Of a stretch of 64,000 bases of DNA, positions 1 to 8,013 are shown piece by piece. Below the pieces are notes generated by a model, which was not told the origin of the DNA, did not search any database, and worked only from the letters and a program-made list of their open reading frames with translations. The DNA lies in assembly GCA_965214125.1 (NCBI GenBank), contig CBDCBA010000032.1, forward strand, positions 237,902-301,901, given 5' to 3'. The DNA is from CBDCBA01 sp965214125 (GTDB lineage Bacteria > Planctomycetota > Phycisphaerae > Tepidisphaerales > Tepidisphaeraceae). The translations under genes were made by a program, and so were the position numbers. Every line of letters begins with the position of its first letter. Position 1 is the first letter of the stretch.

Positions 1-647
1 CGGCCGAGCGTTCCACGCAGCCGGCCGTGAACAAAGGGGCGGCTCGATCGCTCGTTGGCCTTCTCCGCGCCCTCGGCCGTCAGGTCGGTTGGGGCGAGGC
101 CGAGGTGTTCCTGCACCTGGTTCATCACGCCTGCCGGATTTCGCTTCAGGTCATCGAGGGTGACGATCAGGAACTGCTCCCGCCGAATGCCGCGGTCGAG
201 GTAACGCTGCAACTGCATCAGGTAGAGTGAGCAGTCGACGTAAATCGCGTCGTCGGCCAACGCCTGCTCGAAGGTCTTGTCGAGCCCGAAGCGGCTGACG
301 TGGTGGCCGTAGTGGCTGAAGGTCCGCTCGACGGGGTGCCGCAGGATGTAGACGAAGCGGGCGTCGGGCAGGTGCTCGGCGATGCGGCTGGCGGCGTCCT
401 CGGTGTGGGGCCAGCGCGTGTACGTGGTGCTGGCTTCGCCGGCCAGCTTCTCGTCGCCGGCGTCACGGAAGAGCTTTTTGTACCAGTCGAAGCCTTTGGC
501 CCACACGTCGCCGCGGCTGAAGAACTCGGGCTCTTTCGGCTCGCTCATCACGACCGACGGATGCTTGCACAGGTACTGGTACAGCGTGGTCGTCCCCGCC
601 TTGGCGGCGCCGACGATAAGGAAGTCTGGGAGGCGAGGCTGGGGCAT
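1..647 (-). CDS. Sulfotransferase family protein, 3' end beyond window
   Basis: Transfers sulfate from PAPS to an acceptor, here probably a sugar of an exported glycan. The N-terminus has the PAPS 5'-phosphosulfate loop VGAAKAGTT at residues 12-20. The 3'-phosphate-binding region reads YILRHPVERTFSHY about residues 87-100. The ATG at 647 puts the loop at the usual distance from the N-terminus, and no better in-frame start lies upstream. The gene is truncated by the window edge after about 215 residues, so the C-terminus is unseen. It is the last visible gene of a run that also encodes PAPS synthesis (cysC, cysD, cysN), PAP removal (cysQ) and a flippase, which supports a sulfated surface polysaccharide or lipid. 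The acceptor is unknown. Confidence 0.85.
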   Translation of the reverse strand, partial: MPQPRLPDFLIVGAAKAGTTTLYQYLCKHPSVVMSEPKEPEFFSRGDVWAKGFDWYKKLFRDAGDEKLAGEASTTYTRWPHTEDAASRIAEHLPDARFVYILRHPVERTFSHYGHHVSRFGLDKTFEQALADDAIYVDCSLYLMQLQRYLDRGIRREQFLIVTLDDLKRNPAGVMNQVQEHLGLAPTDLTAEGAEKANERSSRPFVHGRLRGTLG

Positions 648-720
648 GGGCGAGCAGGCGGTATTCGTATCGACGCGGTCGCGCCCGGTCTTCAAGCACG
701 CCCTGATTTACCGAAAATGT

Positions 721-748
721 CGATAACCGCGTTGCGTCGCGGCTATCG
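721..748. repeat. Single nested-palindrome unit, family A
   Basis: Self-complementary unit CGATAACCGCG / CGCGGCTATCG around a short loop, between the sulfotransferase and flippase genes. Same family as units near 40.97, 56.15-56.5 and 62.5 kb. The flippase stop codon (TAG, 745-743) lies inside the unit. Confidence 0.7.
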
Positions 749-2218
749 CGCGTCGACCGGAGCGACGTTCGCCGTGGCGCGATGCAGCCGAAGCCGCCGG
801 GCGATGCCGAAGTTCAGCCGCGTGTCGACGAGGTAGAGCCCGATCCCCAGCGCCGCCACGCTCGCCACCGCCGACAATGCCGTCAGCCAGATCGACCGCC
901 CCGGCACCAGCAGCGGGGCGGCAGCGAGGGCGAGCAGGGCAAAGACTTCCAGCGTCGGCGCGAGCGTGAGGGCGAGGGGCTTTTTCAGCGACCACCGCAT
1001 CATCGCCGCCGCCGTCACCATCGCCGCCACCTCGCCGGCCAGGCCGATCAGGGCAATCCAGATGATCGGCCACTGCTCGTACGCGAACAACGCAGCCGGG
1101 GCGACGAAGGCGACGCGCACGATGTTGCAGACGAGCATGTTGATCGTGTCGCCCGCGCTCATGGCCGCCTGATTCGGGGCGACGCGCAGCATGCGGATCG
1201 CCGCCCGGACCGTCACCACGCCGAGCAAGGCCAAGGCGGAGAGGTATTCGCTGCCGAAGATCCAAAGCACCGCCGGCCCCGCCAGCAGCAGGCCGGCGGC
1301 GTAGGCGACGCACATGCCGCCGACGCCCTGGATCACGGCCTTGTACCGGCGGTTGAACGCCTGCTCATCCTTCACCACGCTCGCCAGGATTGGCAGCGAC
1401 AGCGAGGCGACGACCTTCGTCGCCACCAGCGCCGGCACGGTGGCGATTTGAAGCGCGACGGTGTAGTCGGCCAGTTCTTCCGGCGCGTAGGCGGCCATGA
1501 CGAAGAGGCGGTCGCCGTGGAAGATCGCCGCCAGCAGAATACCGCTGCCCATCAGCGGCAGGCTGAACTTCAGGGCACGCTTGAGAATCTCCTTGTCCCA
1601 CGCGAAGCGGAACGGCCGCCGGGCGACGAGAAAACTCGCGAGGCTCATGCCAACCATCTGCCCGAGGACGGCCCAGAGCATCGCCGTGTGGTGCCGCGTG
1701 TACCACGCCAGCGGCACCGCGATTGCCGTTGCCAGCAGTTGCCCGGCGAGGGCGACGTGAACGCTCGGCATGAACTTGAGCTTCCGCTGCACGCGGGCGT
1801 AGTCGAGGTGCTTGAGCCCGCTCAGCACCGGCGCCAGCGCCAGCAGTTGGAACGCCCACAGGCTTTGCGGCGCGTTCGCCAGCGACGCCAGCGGCCCCGC
1901 GACGCCGAACATGAGCAGGCCGAGCCCGATCCCGCGGACGCTCTGCATCAGGTGGAGCGTCGCCTGCATGCGCGGCCGGTTGCCATCGCTCGCCTGCACG
2001 ATCTGGCGGTCGGCGCCGGTGTCGCTGAGCATTTCCAGCAGCGACGCGACAAGGCTGAACGTCGCGGCGATGCCGAACTCCGTTTTGTCGAGCAGCCGCG
2101 CGAGGATGACGAGTCGGACCATGCCGATCGCCTGCGCCCCCGCGTTGCCGCCGGCGAGGGCGACAAGGCTGCCGAGGATGTTGCGCTTGCTCGGCAAAGC
2201 GGGAGGGCCGGGTTCCAC
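743..2218 (-). CDS. Polysaccharide/lipopolysaccharide flippase (Wzx/MOP superfamily)
   Basis: Multi-pass inner-membrane protein of 491 residues with about 12-14 hydrophobic segments, the usual size and pattern of MOP-family O-antigen or teichuronic-acid exporters. The early motif VRLVILARLLDKTEFGIAA resembles the N-terminal helix of Wzx/TuaB-like proteins. It should flip lipid-linked glycan across the cytoplasmic membrane. The ATG at 2218 lies inside an inverted repeat, so the first residues (MEPGPPALPS) are repeat-encoded; a TTG a few codons in, just before SKRNILGS, could be the real start. It lies between a sulfotransferase and the cys genes, consistent with export of a glycan that becomes sulfated. 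Confidence 0.85.
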   Translation of the reverse strand: MEPGPPALPSKRNILGSLVALAGGNAGAQAIGMVRLVILARLLDKTEFGIAATFSLVASLLEMLSDTGADRQIVQASDGNRPRMQATLHLMQSVRGIGLGLLMFGVAGPLASLANAPQSLWAFQLLALAPVLSGLKHLDYARVQRKLKFMPSVHVALAGQLLATAIAVPLAWYTRHHTAMLWAVLGQMVGMSLASFLVARRPFRFAWDKEILKRALKFSLPLMGSGILLAAIFHGDRLFVMAAYAPEELADYTVALQIATVPALVATKVVASLSLPILASVVKDEQAFNRRYKAVIQGVGGMCVAYAAGLLLAGPAVLWIFGSEYLSALALLGVVTVRAAIRMLRVAPNQAAMSAGDTINMLVCNIVRVAFVAPAALFAYEQWPIIWIALIGLAGEVAAMVTAAAMMRWSLKKPLALTLAPTLEVFALLALAAAPLLVPGRSIWLTALSAVASVAALGIGLYLVDTRLNFGIARRLRLHRATANVAPVDAR

Positions 2219-2277
2219 CCCGGCCTCTGGACGAACGTCAACGGATATCCGTGGCCGGGGTGGAACCCGGCCCTCCC
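2201..2277. repeat. Paired nested palindrome, family D (perfect 25-bp inverted repeat)
   Basis: Arms at 2201-2225 and 2253-2277 are perfect reverse complements with a 27-nt spacer. Each arm is itself a hairpin (GGCCGGG-ttcca-CCCCGGCC). It separates the DUF2061 gene from the flippase and overlaps the annotated flippase start. It may act as an mRNA-stabilising or attenuating hairpin; no U tract follows. Confidence 0.85.
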
Positions 2278-2278
2278 G

Positions 2279-2617
2279 TCAGGCGCGGCGCCCGAACTGG
2301 ATGCGGGCCCACATGCGTTCGTGGAAGTAGTAGAGCAACAGCTTGTTGGGCACCTCGAGCCCGGCGATGATCGACGCGGCCTTCATTGCGCTGCCGGTGC
2401 CCTCGACGCCGACGAAGTACATCACCAGGAACGACAGGATCAGCGTGTCGATCGAGGCGATGATTCGCCAACTGAACGTCTTGGCGATCGAGCGCGACGC
2501 TTTCTCCGCCGGCTGCGCCTTGGGCTCGGCCTCGGCGTAGTCGAGCGACCGCCCCTCGACGGGCTCGTTCGCGGAAACCTGGGTTGACGTGGTGGGCGGA
2601 TTCACGAGTTGCATCAT
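2279..2617 (-). CDS. DUF2061 membrane protein, sulfate-assimilation associated
   Basis: A 112-residue protein with a variable N-terminal 45 residues, then a DUF2061 domain: KTFSWRIIASIDTLI, a hydrophobic helix (SFLVMYFVG), a second helix, and the closing motif YYFHERMWARIQFGRR. DUF2061 proteins are small two-helix membrane proteins often found beside cysN/cysC genes; their biochemical role is not established. The ATG at 2617 overlaps the cysN/C stop in an ATGA arrangement, so translation is probably coupled. The position fits an accessory role in sulfate activation. Confidence 0.85.
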   Translation of the reverse strand: MMQLVNPPTTSTQVSANEPVEGRSLDYAEAEPKAQPAEKASRSIAKTFSWRIIASIDTLILSFLVMYFVGVEGTGSAMKAASIIAGLEVPNKLLLYYFHERMWARIQFGRRA

Positions 2618-4620
2618 TCTCCCGTCGCATCGGCCTTTGTCGGCAGGAGCTTGCGGTCGCGCAGCAGATTCATGATCTGCGTCACGCTCTCGGCCACGTC
2701 GGCAGAGGATGTGTCGAGCGTCAGGTCCGCCGTCGCCGGCGGCTCGAACGGGGCGGTCACGCCGGTGAACTGCTCGAACTCGCCCGCCTCCGCCTGCTCG
2801 TAGACGCCGCCCGAGCGACTGCGGATCGTCGCGTCGTCGGCCTTGAGGAAGACCTCGACAAACCCGCCGGCCCCGACGGTCTGCGTCAGGCGGTCGCGTG
2901 CCTTCACGCGGTCGGCCTCGAACGGGCTGATGAAGGCGCACACCGTGAACAGGCCCGCGTCGCAGAGCAGCTTGGCGGCCTCGGCGGCGCGGCGGCTGTT
3001 CTCGCTGCGGTCGTCGCCGCTGAAGCTCAAATCGCTCGACAACGCCCCGCGCAGGTTCCCGCCGTCGAGCACCGCGCCCGTCAGGCCGGCGTCGAACAGG
3101 GCCCGCTCCAGGGCGTAGGCGATCGTCGTCTTTCCACTACCTTTCAGGCCCGTCAGCCAGACGCATAGCGGGCGGTGGCCCAGCCGCGCCTGGCGCTCGG
3201 CGGCACCGACCTGGCTCTCGTGCGCGTGAACCGGCGCCCGCGGCCGGCGGCGGCGGTCGGCCTTGCCGGCGTTATCGCTCGGGTGCAGGCCCGCCCCCGA
3301 ACTGCTTTCGCGGTCCAGGATCATGCCGGCGCCAACGGTCGTGTGGCTCTGGCGGTCGACGACGATGAAGGCGCCCGTCTGGCGATTCTTGCTGTAGGCG
3401 TCGTACGCGAGCGGCCGGGCTGTCTCGATCTCCACGCGGCCGATCTCGTTCAGGCCGAGCTCCTGGGCGTCGTGCTGGCGGAGCGTGTTGACGTCGACGC
3501 GGTAGCGCAGGCGGCCGATTTCCGCCGGAACCTCGCGGGTGCAGTGCTTGATCAGGTACTGCCGCCCCGGCCGCATCGCGTCGGCCTCCATCCAGACGAG
3601 CATCGCCTCGAACTTGTTGCCCACGCGCGGCACGTTGCCGGACGGCGCGATCACGTCGCCGCGGCTGATGTCGATCTCGTCGGTCAGCGTCACGCAAACC
3701 GCCGCGCCCGCGGCGGCCTCGTCGACCGCCTCGGCGCCGGGGCCCAGGACTTCCTTGACGGTGCTGCGCGTGCCGCTGGGCAGGGCGACCACCGACTCGC
3801 CGGGCCGGATGATGCCGCTGGCAACGGTGCCCATGTACCCGCGGAACGTGCGGTCGGGCCGGCTGACGTACTGCACGGGCAGCCGCATGTCGACCAGGTT
3901 GCGGTCGCCGGCGATGTGGACGTCTTCGAGGTGCCGCAAGAGCGGCGTGCCGCCGTACCAGGGCATGTGCTGCGTCGCCTCGGTCACGTTCTCGCCGGCG
4001 AGGGCGCTCATGGGGATGAACGCCACGTCGCCGAAGCCTAGGCGGGCGGAGAAGTCGGTGAAGTCCTGGCGAATTCGCCGGAAAACGGCTTCGTCGTAGT
4101 CGACAAGGTCCATCTTGTTGATGGCGACGACGATGTGCTTGATGCCCAGCAGCGACGCGAGGAAGGCGTGGCGGCGGGTCTGGACGATCACGCCCTTACT
4201 GGCGTCGACGAGCAGGATCGCCAGGTTCGCCGTGCTGGCGCCGGTGACCATGTTGCGCGTGTACTGCTCGTGGCCGGGCGAGTCGGCGATGATGAACTTG
4301 CGCCGCGGCGTGGAGAAGTAGCGGTAGGCGACGTCGATGGTGATGCCCTGCTCGCGCTCGGCCTTGAGGCCGTCGGTGACGAGGGCAAGGTCAATGTTGC
4401 CGCCGGTCGTGCCGACGGTCTTGCTCGCCTTCTCGACGGCGGCGAGCTGGTCCTCGTAGATGCCCTTGCTCTCGAACAGCAGGCGTCCGATGAGCGTGCT
4501 CTTGCCGTCGTCGACGCTGCCGCAGGTGACAAAGCGGAGCAGATCCTTCTGCTCGGTTTCGGCGAGCAGTTGAGCGGCAAAGCCTTCGGTGGCCTCGGGG
4601 TAGGTGGTGGTGTCAGGCAT
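2614..4620 (-). CDS. cysNC: Sulfate adenylyltransferase large subunit fused to APS kinase domain (CysN/CysC)
   Basis: The N-terminal ~430 residues are the CysN GTPase that drives APS synthesis with CysD: P-loop GSVDDGKST (residues 34-42), DSPGHEQYTRNM and NKMD. The C-terminal ~190 residues are an APS kinase fold with P-loop GLKGSGKTT and FISPFEADR. That kinase domain looks degenerate: the catalytic DGDN reads DGGN, and the KGLYKKAR substrate loop reads GGVYEQAE. A separate intact cysC lies upstream in the same operon, so the fused domain may be inactive or regulatory. The ATG at 4620 is preceded by AAGGA at good spacing; a longer start would run further into vapC. The 5' end overlaps vapC by 8 nt, and the stop overlaps the DUF2061 start. 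Confidence 0.93.
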   Translation of the reverse strand: MPDTTTYPEATEGFAAQLLAETEQKDLLRFVTCGSVDDGKSTLIGRLLFESKGIYEDQLAAVEKASKTVGTTGGNIDLALVTDGLKAEREQGITIDVAYRYFSTPRRKFIIADSPGHEQYTRNMVTGASTANLAILLVDASKGVIVQTRRHAFLASLLGIKHIVVAINKMDLVDYDEAVFRRIRQDFTDFSARLGFGDVAFIPMSALAGENVTEATQHMPWYGGTPLLRHLEDVHIAGDRNLVDMRLPVQYVSRPDRTFRGYMGTVASGIIRPGESVVALPSGTRSTVKEVLGPGAEAVDEAAAGAAVCVTLTDEIDISRGDVIAPSGNVPRVGNKFEAMLVWMEADAMRPGRQYLIKHCTREVPAEIGRLRYRVDVNTLRQHDAQELGLNEIGRVEIETARPLAYDAYSKNRQTGAFIVVDRQSHTTVGAGMILDRESSSGAGLHPSDNAGKADRRRRPRAPVHAHESQVGAAERQARLGHRPLCVWLTGLKGSGKTTIAYALERALFDAGLTGAVLDGGNLRGALSSDLSFSGDDRSENSRRAAEAAKLLCDAGLFTVCAFISPFEADRVKARDRLTQTVGAGGFVEVFLKADDATIRSRSGGVYEQAEAGEFEQFTGVTAPFEPPATADLTLDTSSADVAESVTQIMNLLRDRKLLPTKADATGE

Positions 4621-5053
4621 TGTCATCCTTGCTATCGGCGGGATCGGCGTGCGGGTCGAACAAGGCAACGCCGGCTAGCGGAGCGGCGGCGATAAGTCGC
4701 CTGTCGAGAGTTGCCAGACGGAGTGAAGCCTTAAGCGATAGGTCAAGATAACTCGCGTCATAGAACGACAGCTCGAACCGACCCGCCAAACTCATAACGT
4801 CTCGCGACTCGGGACGCGGCTGCTCGCGAAGATCGAGCGTCAGGACTTCCTCGCGGATGAAGTCCGCCTCGGCATGACGAATGCGACGGCGCCGTAGATT
4901 GCTCACGAGCGTGTTGTGGAACTCGTGCCACCAGATCTGTGGGACCAAACCGTGCGATGTCAGCACCGCCTCGACGGCTGAATCTGCGAGGGGTTCATCC
5001 TCATCCGGCATGTACCACGCAGCAAGCATCGAGTTGTCGATCACCAGAGCCAT
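4613..5053 (-). CDS. PIN-domain toxin, VapC-like
   Basis: A 146-residue PIN-domain ribonuclease of the type II VapC class. Acidic residues are at the expected places: D6 in VIDNSM, the Glu of WWHEFHN, the Asp of SFYDASYLDLS and the Asp of LATLDRRL. It likely cleaves RNA when not bound by the antitoxin encoded 12 bp upstream. The 3' end overlaps cysN/C, so this pair sits inside the sulfate-activation operon between cysD and cysN, which are normally adjacent. This suggests insertion of a mobile toxin-antitoxin cassette without loss of the downstream reading frame. Confidence 0.85.
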   Translation of the reverse strand: MALVIDNSMLAAWYMPDEDEPLADSAVEAVLTSHGLVPQIWWHEFHNTLVSNLRRRRIRHAEADFIREEVLTLDLREQPRPESRDVMSLAGRFELSFYDASYLDLSLKASLRLATLDRRLIAAAPLAGVALFDPHADPADSKDDNA

Positions 5054-5065
5054 CTCGCGGCCTCC

Positions 5066-5365
5066 CTACTCGTAGCCGTGCCCCTCGTTCTTCAGGGCGA
5101 TGATCTCGTCCCGCGTCAGCCCGCGACCCTCTGCCTGAAGTTTGTGCCGAAACGCCCGTACACGAGCCATCTTCGCGGCGGCACCGGGAGGCAGGTCGGA
5201 TGTGCAGATTGAGGCGACTGCGGCAATGGGCTTGCCATCACGGGTTAGAACCAAATCTTCACCGCGTTCGATCGCGTCGAGCAGGTTCTCATACGGCACG
5301 TCTTGCTGATTGTCGCCACGTGGGCCCAGTTCCAACACGGGTTCGTTTGAAAGTTGGCTTGCCAT
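5066..5365 (-). CDS. Phd/YefM-type antitoxin partner of the PIN toxin
   Basis: A 99-residue protein whose middle (VPYENLLDAIERGEDLVL, then TRDGKPIAAV) is typical of Phd/YefM antitoxin folds, which hold a DNA-binding beta-alpha N-terminus and a toxin-neutralising tail. The C-terminal segment is charged and helical. The ATG at 5365 gives a normal-length protein. It precedes the VapC-like toxin gene, the usual order for vapBC, and would autoregulate the pair and buffer the toxin. It lies about 55 bp downstream of cysD on the same strand. Confidence 0.8.
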   Translation of the reverse strand: MASQLSNEPVLELGPRGDNQQDVPYENLLDAIERGEDLVLTRDGKPIAAVASICTSDLPPGAAAKMARVRAFRHKLQAEGRGLTRDEIIALKNEGHGYE

Positions 5366-5421
5366 GGGAACCCGAAGCCTAGGCCGTAGCCGAATCGCCT
5401 GCCGTGTGATCCGGCCTCGTG

Positions 5422-6393
5422 TTAGAAGTACCCTTCCTTCTTCTTCTCCTCCATGCTCCCCTCGCGGTCCTTGTCCACCGCCCGGTTCTCGCGCTCGCTG
5501 TTCCGCGCGGCCGCCACCTCGGCGACGATCTGGTCCATCGTCGTCGCGTCGCTCCGGACGGCCCCGGTGCAGATCTGGCAGCCGAGGGTGCGAAAACGGA
5601 TCATCATCTTCTCCACTGTCTCGCCCTCGTCGGGCTCCATAATGTCCTCGGCGTAAACCAACATCCCGTCGCGCTGGATCACCTTCCGCTCGGCGGCGTA
5701 GTAGAGGGGGACGATGTCGATGTTCTCGCGCTGGATGTACGCCCAGATGTCCAGCTCGGTCCAGTTGCTGATCGGGAAGCAGCGGAAGCTCTCGCCGGGG
5801 GCGTGCTTGGTGTTGTAGAGGTTCCAGAGTTCCGGCCGCTGGTTCTTGGGGTCCCACTGCTGGAACTTGTCGCGGAAGCTCAGGACGCGCTCCTTCGCGC
5901 GGCTCTTCTCCTCGTCGCGACGCGCTCCGCCGAAGGCGGCGTCGAAGCCGTGGTGCTTCAGGGCGTCGACGAGGGCCTGCCGCTTGAGCTGGTCGGCGCA
6001 CTCGGTGCAGCTCCAGCATTTCGGGCTGCGCCCCTTGGCGTCGAGGGCTTTCTCGTTCTTCCAGACGATCAGCTCCATGCCCGCCTCTTCCGCGTTGCGG
6101 TCGCGATAGGCGTACATCTCGGGGAACTTGAACGTCGTGTCGACGTGCATCAGCGGAAACGGCGGCTTGCCGGGGGCGAAGGCCTTTTTCGCCAAATGCA
6201 GCATCACGGCGCTGTCCTTGCCGACGCTGAAGAGCATCACCGGCTTCTCGCAGCCGGCGACGGTCTCGCGGATGATGTGGATGCTCTCGGCCTCGAGCTG
6301 GTCGAGGTGGCTCATCCGCCGACGGCTCAGATCGGGGCGATCCGGCTCGGAGGTCGTTGGGCTCGGGGCGGGGGCGGTCATCGTCTCGCTCAT
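5422..6393 (-). CDS. cysD: Sulfate adenylyltransferase small subunit
   Basis: ATP-PPi-hydrolase-fold subunit that forms APS from ATP and sulfate together with CysN. It has the PP-loop FSVGKDSAVM, the HVDTTFKFPEMY motif, FPISNWTELDIWAYI, and the characteristic C-terminus ending GSMEEKKKEGYF. At 323 residues from the ATG at 6393 it is slightly longer than the usual ~302, because of a Pro/Ser-rich N-terminal extension. The ATG at 6393 is chosen because AAGGA lies just upstream; in-frame starts at 6402 (ATG) and 6414 (TTG) are possible. It lies 26 bp downstream of cysC. A toxin-antitoxin pair separates it from cysN. Confidence 0.96.
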   Translation of the reverse strand: MSETMTAPAPSPTTSEPDRPDLSRRRMSHLDQLEAESIHIIRETVAGCEKPVMLFSVGKDSAVMLHLAKKAFAPGKPPFPLMHVDTTFKFPEMYAYRDRNAEEAGMELIVWKNEKALDAKGRSPKCWSCTECADQLKRQALVDALKHHGFDAAFGGARRDEEKSRAKERVLSFRDKFQQWDPKNQRPELWNLYNTKHAPGESFRCFPISNWTELDIWAYIQRENIDIVPLYYAAERKVIQRDGMLVYAEDIMEPDEGETVEKMMIRFRTLGCQICTGAVRSDATTMDQIVAEVAAARNSERENRAVDKDREGSMEEKKKEGYF

Positions 6394-6419
6394 GGGGAAC
6401 ATCCTTGTGGCCAACCTTG

Positions 6420-7052
6420 CTAGCCGGCACTCGTGTCGTCGGACAGCAGCCCGCGATCCTTAAGCAAATCGAGCAGGGCGGCCACTTCGTCCGACAACGT
6501 CATCTGATCGGTTCTCAGCACCAATTCGGGCAACTCGGGGGCCTCGTACGGATCGCTGATGCCCGTGAAACTCGCAATTTCGCCGGCGCGGGCCTTCTTG
6601 TACAGGCCCTTGGGGTCGCGTCGCTCGGCCTCATCGATTGGCACGTCGATGTGAACCTCCAGGAACGGCAGACCAGCGTCTTCGTGGATCGACCGGGCGC
6701 GGTCGCGGTCCGCACGGTAGGGGCTGATAAAGCAGACCACCGCCACCAAGCCGGCGTCGGCGAAGAGCTTGGCCACCTCGCCCACGCGGCGGATGTTCTC
6801 GACGCGGTCGGCGGCGCTGAACGTCAGGCCGGCGTTGAGCCCCAGGCGCACGTTGTCGCCGTCGAGCCGGTACGCCGGCCGGCCGCGCTCAAGCAAGGCC
6901 CGCTCGAGCGCGACGGCCACCGTGCTCTTGCCGCTGCCGGACAGGCCGGTCATCCAGACGGTTCCGCCACGACCGCCGAGCAGTTTGGCCCGATCCTCGG
7001 CCGTCACTTCGCCGGCGTGGAAGACGATGTTCTCGTTCGACGTCTCAGGCAA
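6420..7052 (-). CDS. cysC: Adenylylsulfate kinase
   Basis: Phosphorylates APS to PAPS, the sulfate donor of sulfotransferases. All diagnostic motifs are intact: P-loop GLSGSGKST, LDGDNVRLGL, DRVENIRR, FISPYRADR and DPKGLYKKARAGEI. Length is 210 residues, typical of stand-alone CysC. The start is a TTG at 7052 overlapping the cysQ stop; it restores the full conserved N-terminus (NIVFHAGEVTAEDR). This is the second APS kinase domain in the operon and, unlike the one fused to CysN, appears fully catalytic. Confidence 0.96.
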   Translation of the reverse strand: MPETSNENIVFHAGEVTAEDRAKLLGGRGGTVWMTGLSGSGKSTVAVALERALLERGRPAYRLDGDNVRLGLNAGLTFSAADRVENIRRVGEVAKLFADAGLVAVVCFISPYRADRDRARSIHEDAGLPFLEVHIDVPIDEAERRDPKGLYKKARAGEIASFTGISDPYEAPELPELVLRTDQMTLSDEVAALLDLLKDRGLLSDDTSAG

Positions 7053-8004
7053 GATCGACTCCCTTCACCGCTTCGACAGCCCGCTCGTGCAGATCGCCCT
7101 CGTTGCTGCTGGCGATCACGCCCCTGTTCTTCGACAGGCCGCGGCCTTGGGTGAAGTCGAGCGGCTGGCCGTCGATGTCCGTCACGCGCCCGCCGGCCTG
7201 CTCGATCACGATCAGGCCAGCCGCGTGGTCCCAGACCTTCTCGACATACCCAGGCCGCGTCGGCAGGCGCAGGTACAAATCCGCTTCGCCGCACGCCACG
7301 GCGGCGTACTTGGCTTGGGAATCCATCCGCTCGGGCTCGGCGGTGATGCCCAGCACCTTGGCGATGTCGGCCGACGCCGAGTGGTCGCTGTGGCCGCTTT
7401 CGACACTCTCGACGAGCTTGCGCTGGTGCGGCTCACGCCCGCCGACGGTGATCGGCTGGCGCTGCTCGTAAGCCTCGACAGGGGCCGTCCACGCGACCTG
7501 ATCCTTCATCGCGCCGAACAGCCGCCCGGCATCCCACTGCGGGCAGCCGAGCACGCCGAGCGTGACCTTGCCGTCCTCGACCAGCCCCAAGGCCACCGCG
7601 TACTGCCCGCCGCGCAGAAAGCCCTTCGTGCCGTCAATCGGGTCGAGGATCCAGTAGCGCTTCAAGCCATTGGGTTCCGTGCCGCCGGTGTCAATCCACT
7701 TGGCAATTTGCTCGAAGTCGACGCCCTCACGAACTTGCTGGACTGCCTCGAGCGTGCGATCTCGCAGCGATTTGTCCGCGTTGCGGAGCTCGGCCGCATC
7801 TTCCTCGGCAACGAGCGGCAACCCGCTTTCGACGAGGAACGAGGCGACCACCGCCTGGCTGGCGAAGTCGGCGACGGTCACGGGCGACTTGTCCCCCTTG
7901 GTCAGCGCGTCCGCGTCGGCCAGGTCGCGCCGCACCGCATCGCAGACGCGGCTGGCGGCGACGACGGCGCGGGCGGCAAGATCGAGCAGGGCGGGGTCGG
8001 GCAT
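7045..8004 (-). CDS. cysQ: 3'(2'),5'-bisphosphate nucleotidase
   Basis: Li+-sensitive inositol-monophosphatase-fold enzyme that hydrolyses PAP, the by-product of PAPS-dependent sulfation, to AMP. It has metal-binding motifs LVAEED, WILDPIDGTKGF and VWDHAAG in order. At 319 residues it is closer to eukaryotic HAL2/SAL1-type enzymes than to the ~250-residue enterobacterial CysQ. Its 3' end overlaps cysC by 8 nt. Being translated with cysC and upstream of a sulfotransferase fits a role in relieving PAP inhibition during sulfation. Confidence 0.92.
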   Translation of the reverse strand: MPDPALLDLAARAVVAASRVCDAVRRDLADADALTKGDKSPVTVADFASQAVVASFLVESGLPLVAEEDAAELRNADKSLRDRTLEAVQQVREGVDFEQIAKWIDTGGTEPNGLKRYWILDPIDGTKGFLRGGQYAVALGLVEDGKVTLGVLGCPQWDAGRLFGAMKDQVAWTAPVEAYEQRQPITVGGREPHQRKLVESVESGHSDHSASADIAKVLGITAEPERMDSQAKYAAVACGEADLYLRLPTRPGYVEKVWDHAAGLIVIEQAGGRVTDIDGQPLDFTQGRGLSKNRGVIASSNEGDLHERAVEAVKGVDLA

Positions 8005-8013
8005 GGCGGGCGG

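Noticed and set aside
782..2587. Long open frame on the + strand opposite the flippase and DUF2061 genes
   Set aside because: Composition is Arg/His/Gln-rich nonsense typical of the reverse strand of high-GC genes, and no family motif is seen. Similar mirror frames at 18965-19813, 35135-36559, 48696-50591 and 54398-55966 were dropped for the same reason.
5066..6430. Single 454-codon frame covering the antitoxin and part of cysD
   Set aside because: Only the last 99 codons, from ATG 5365, are protein-like; the rest is an out-of-frame reading of cysD.
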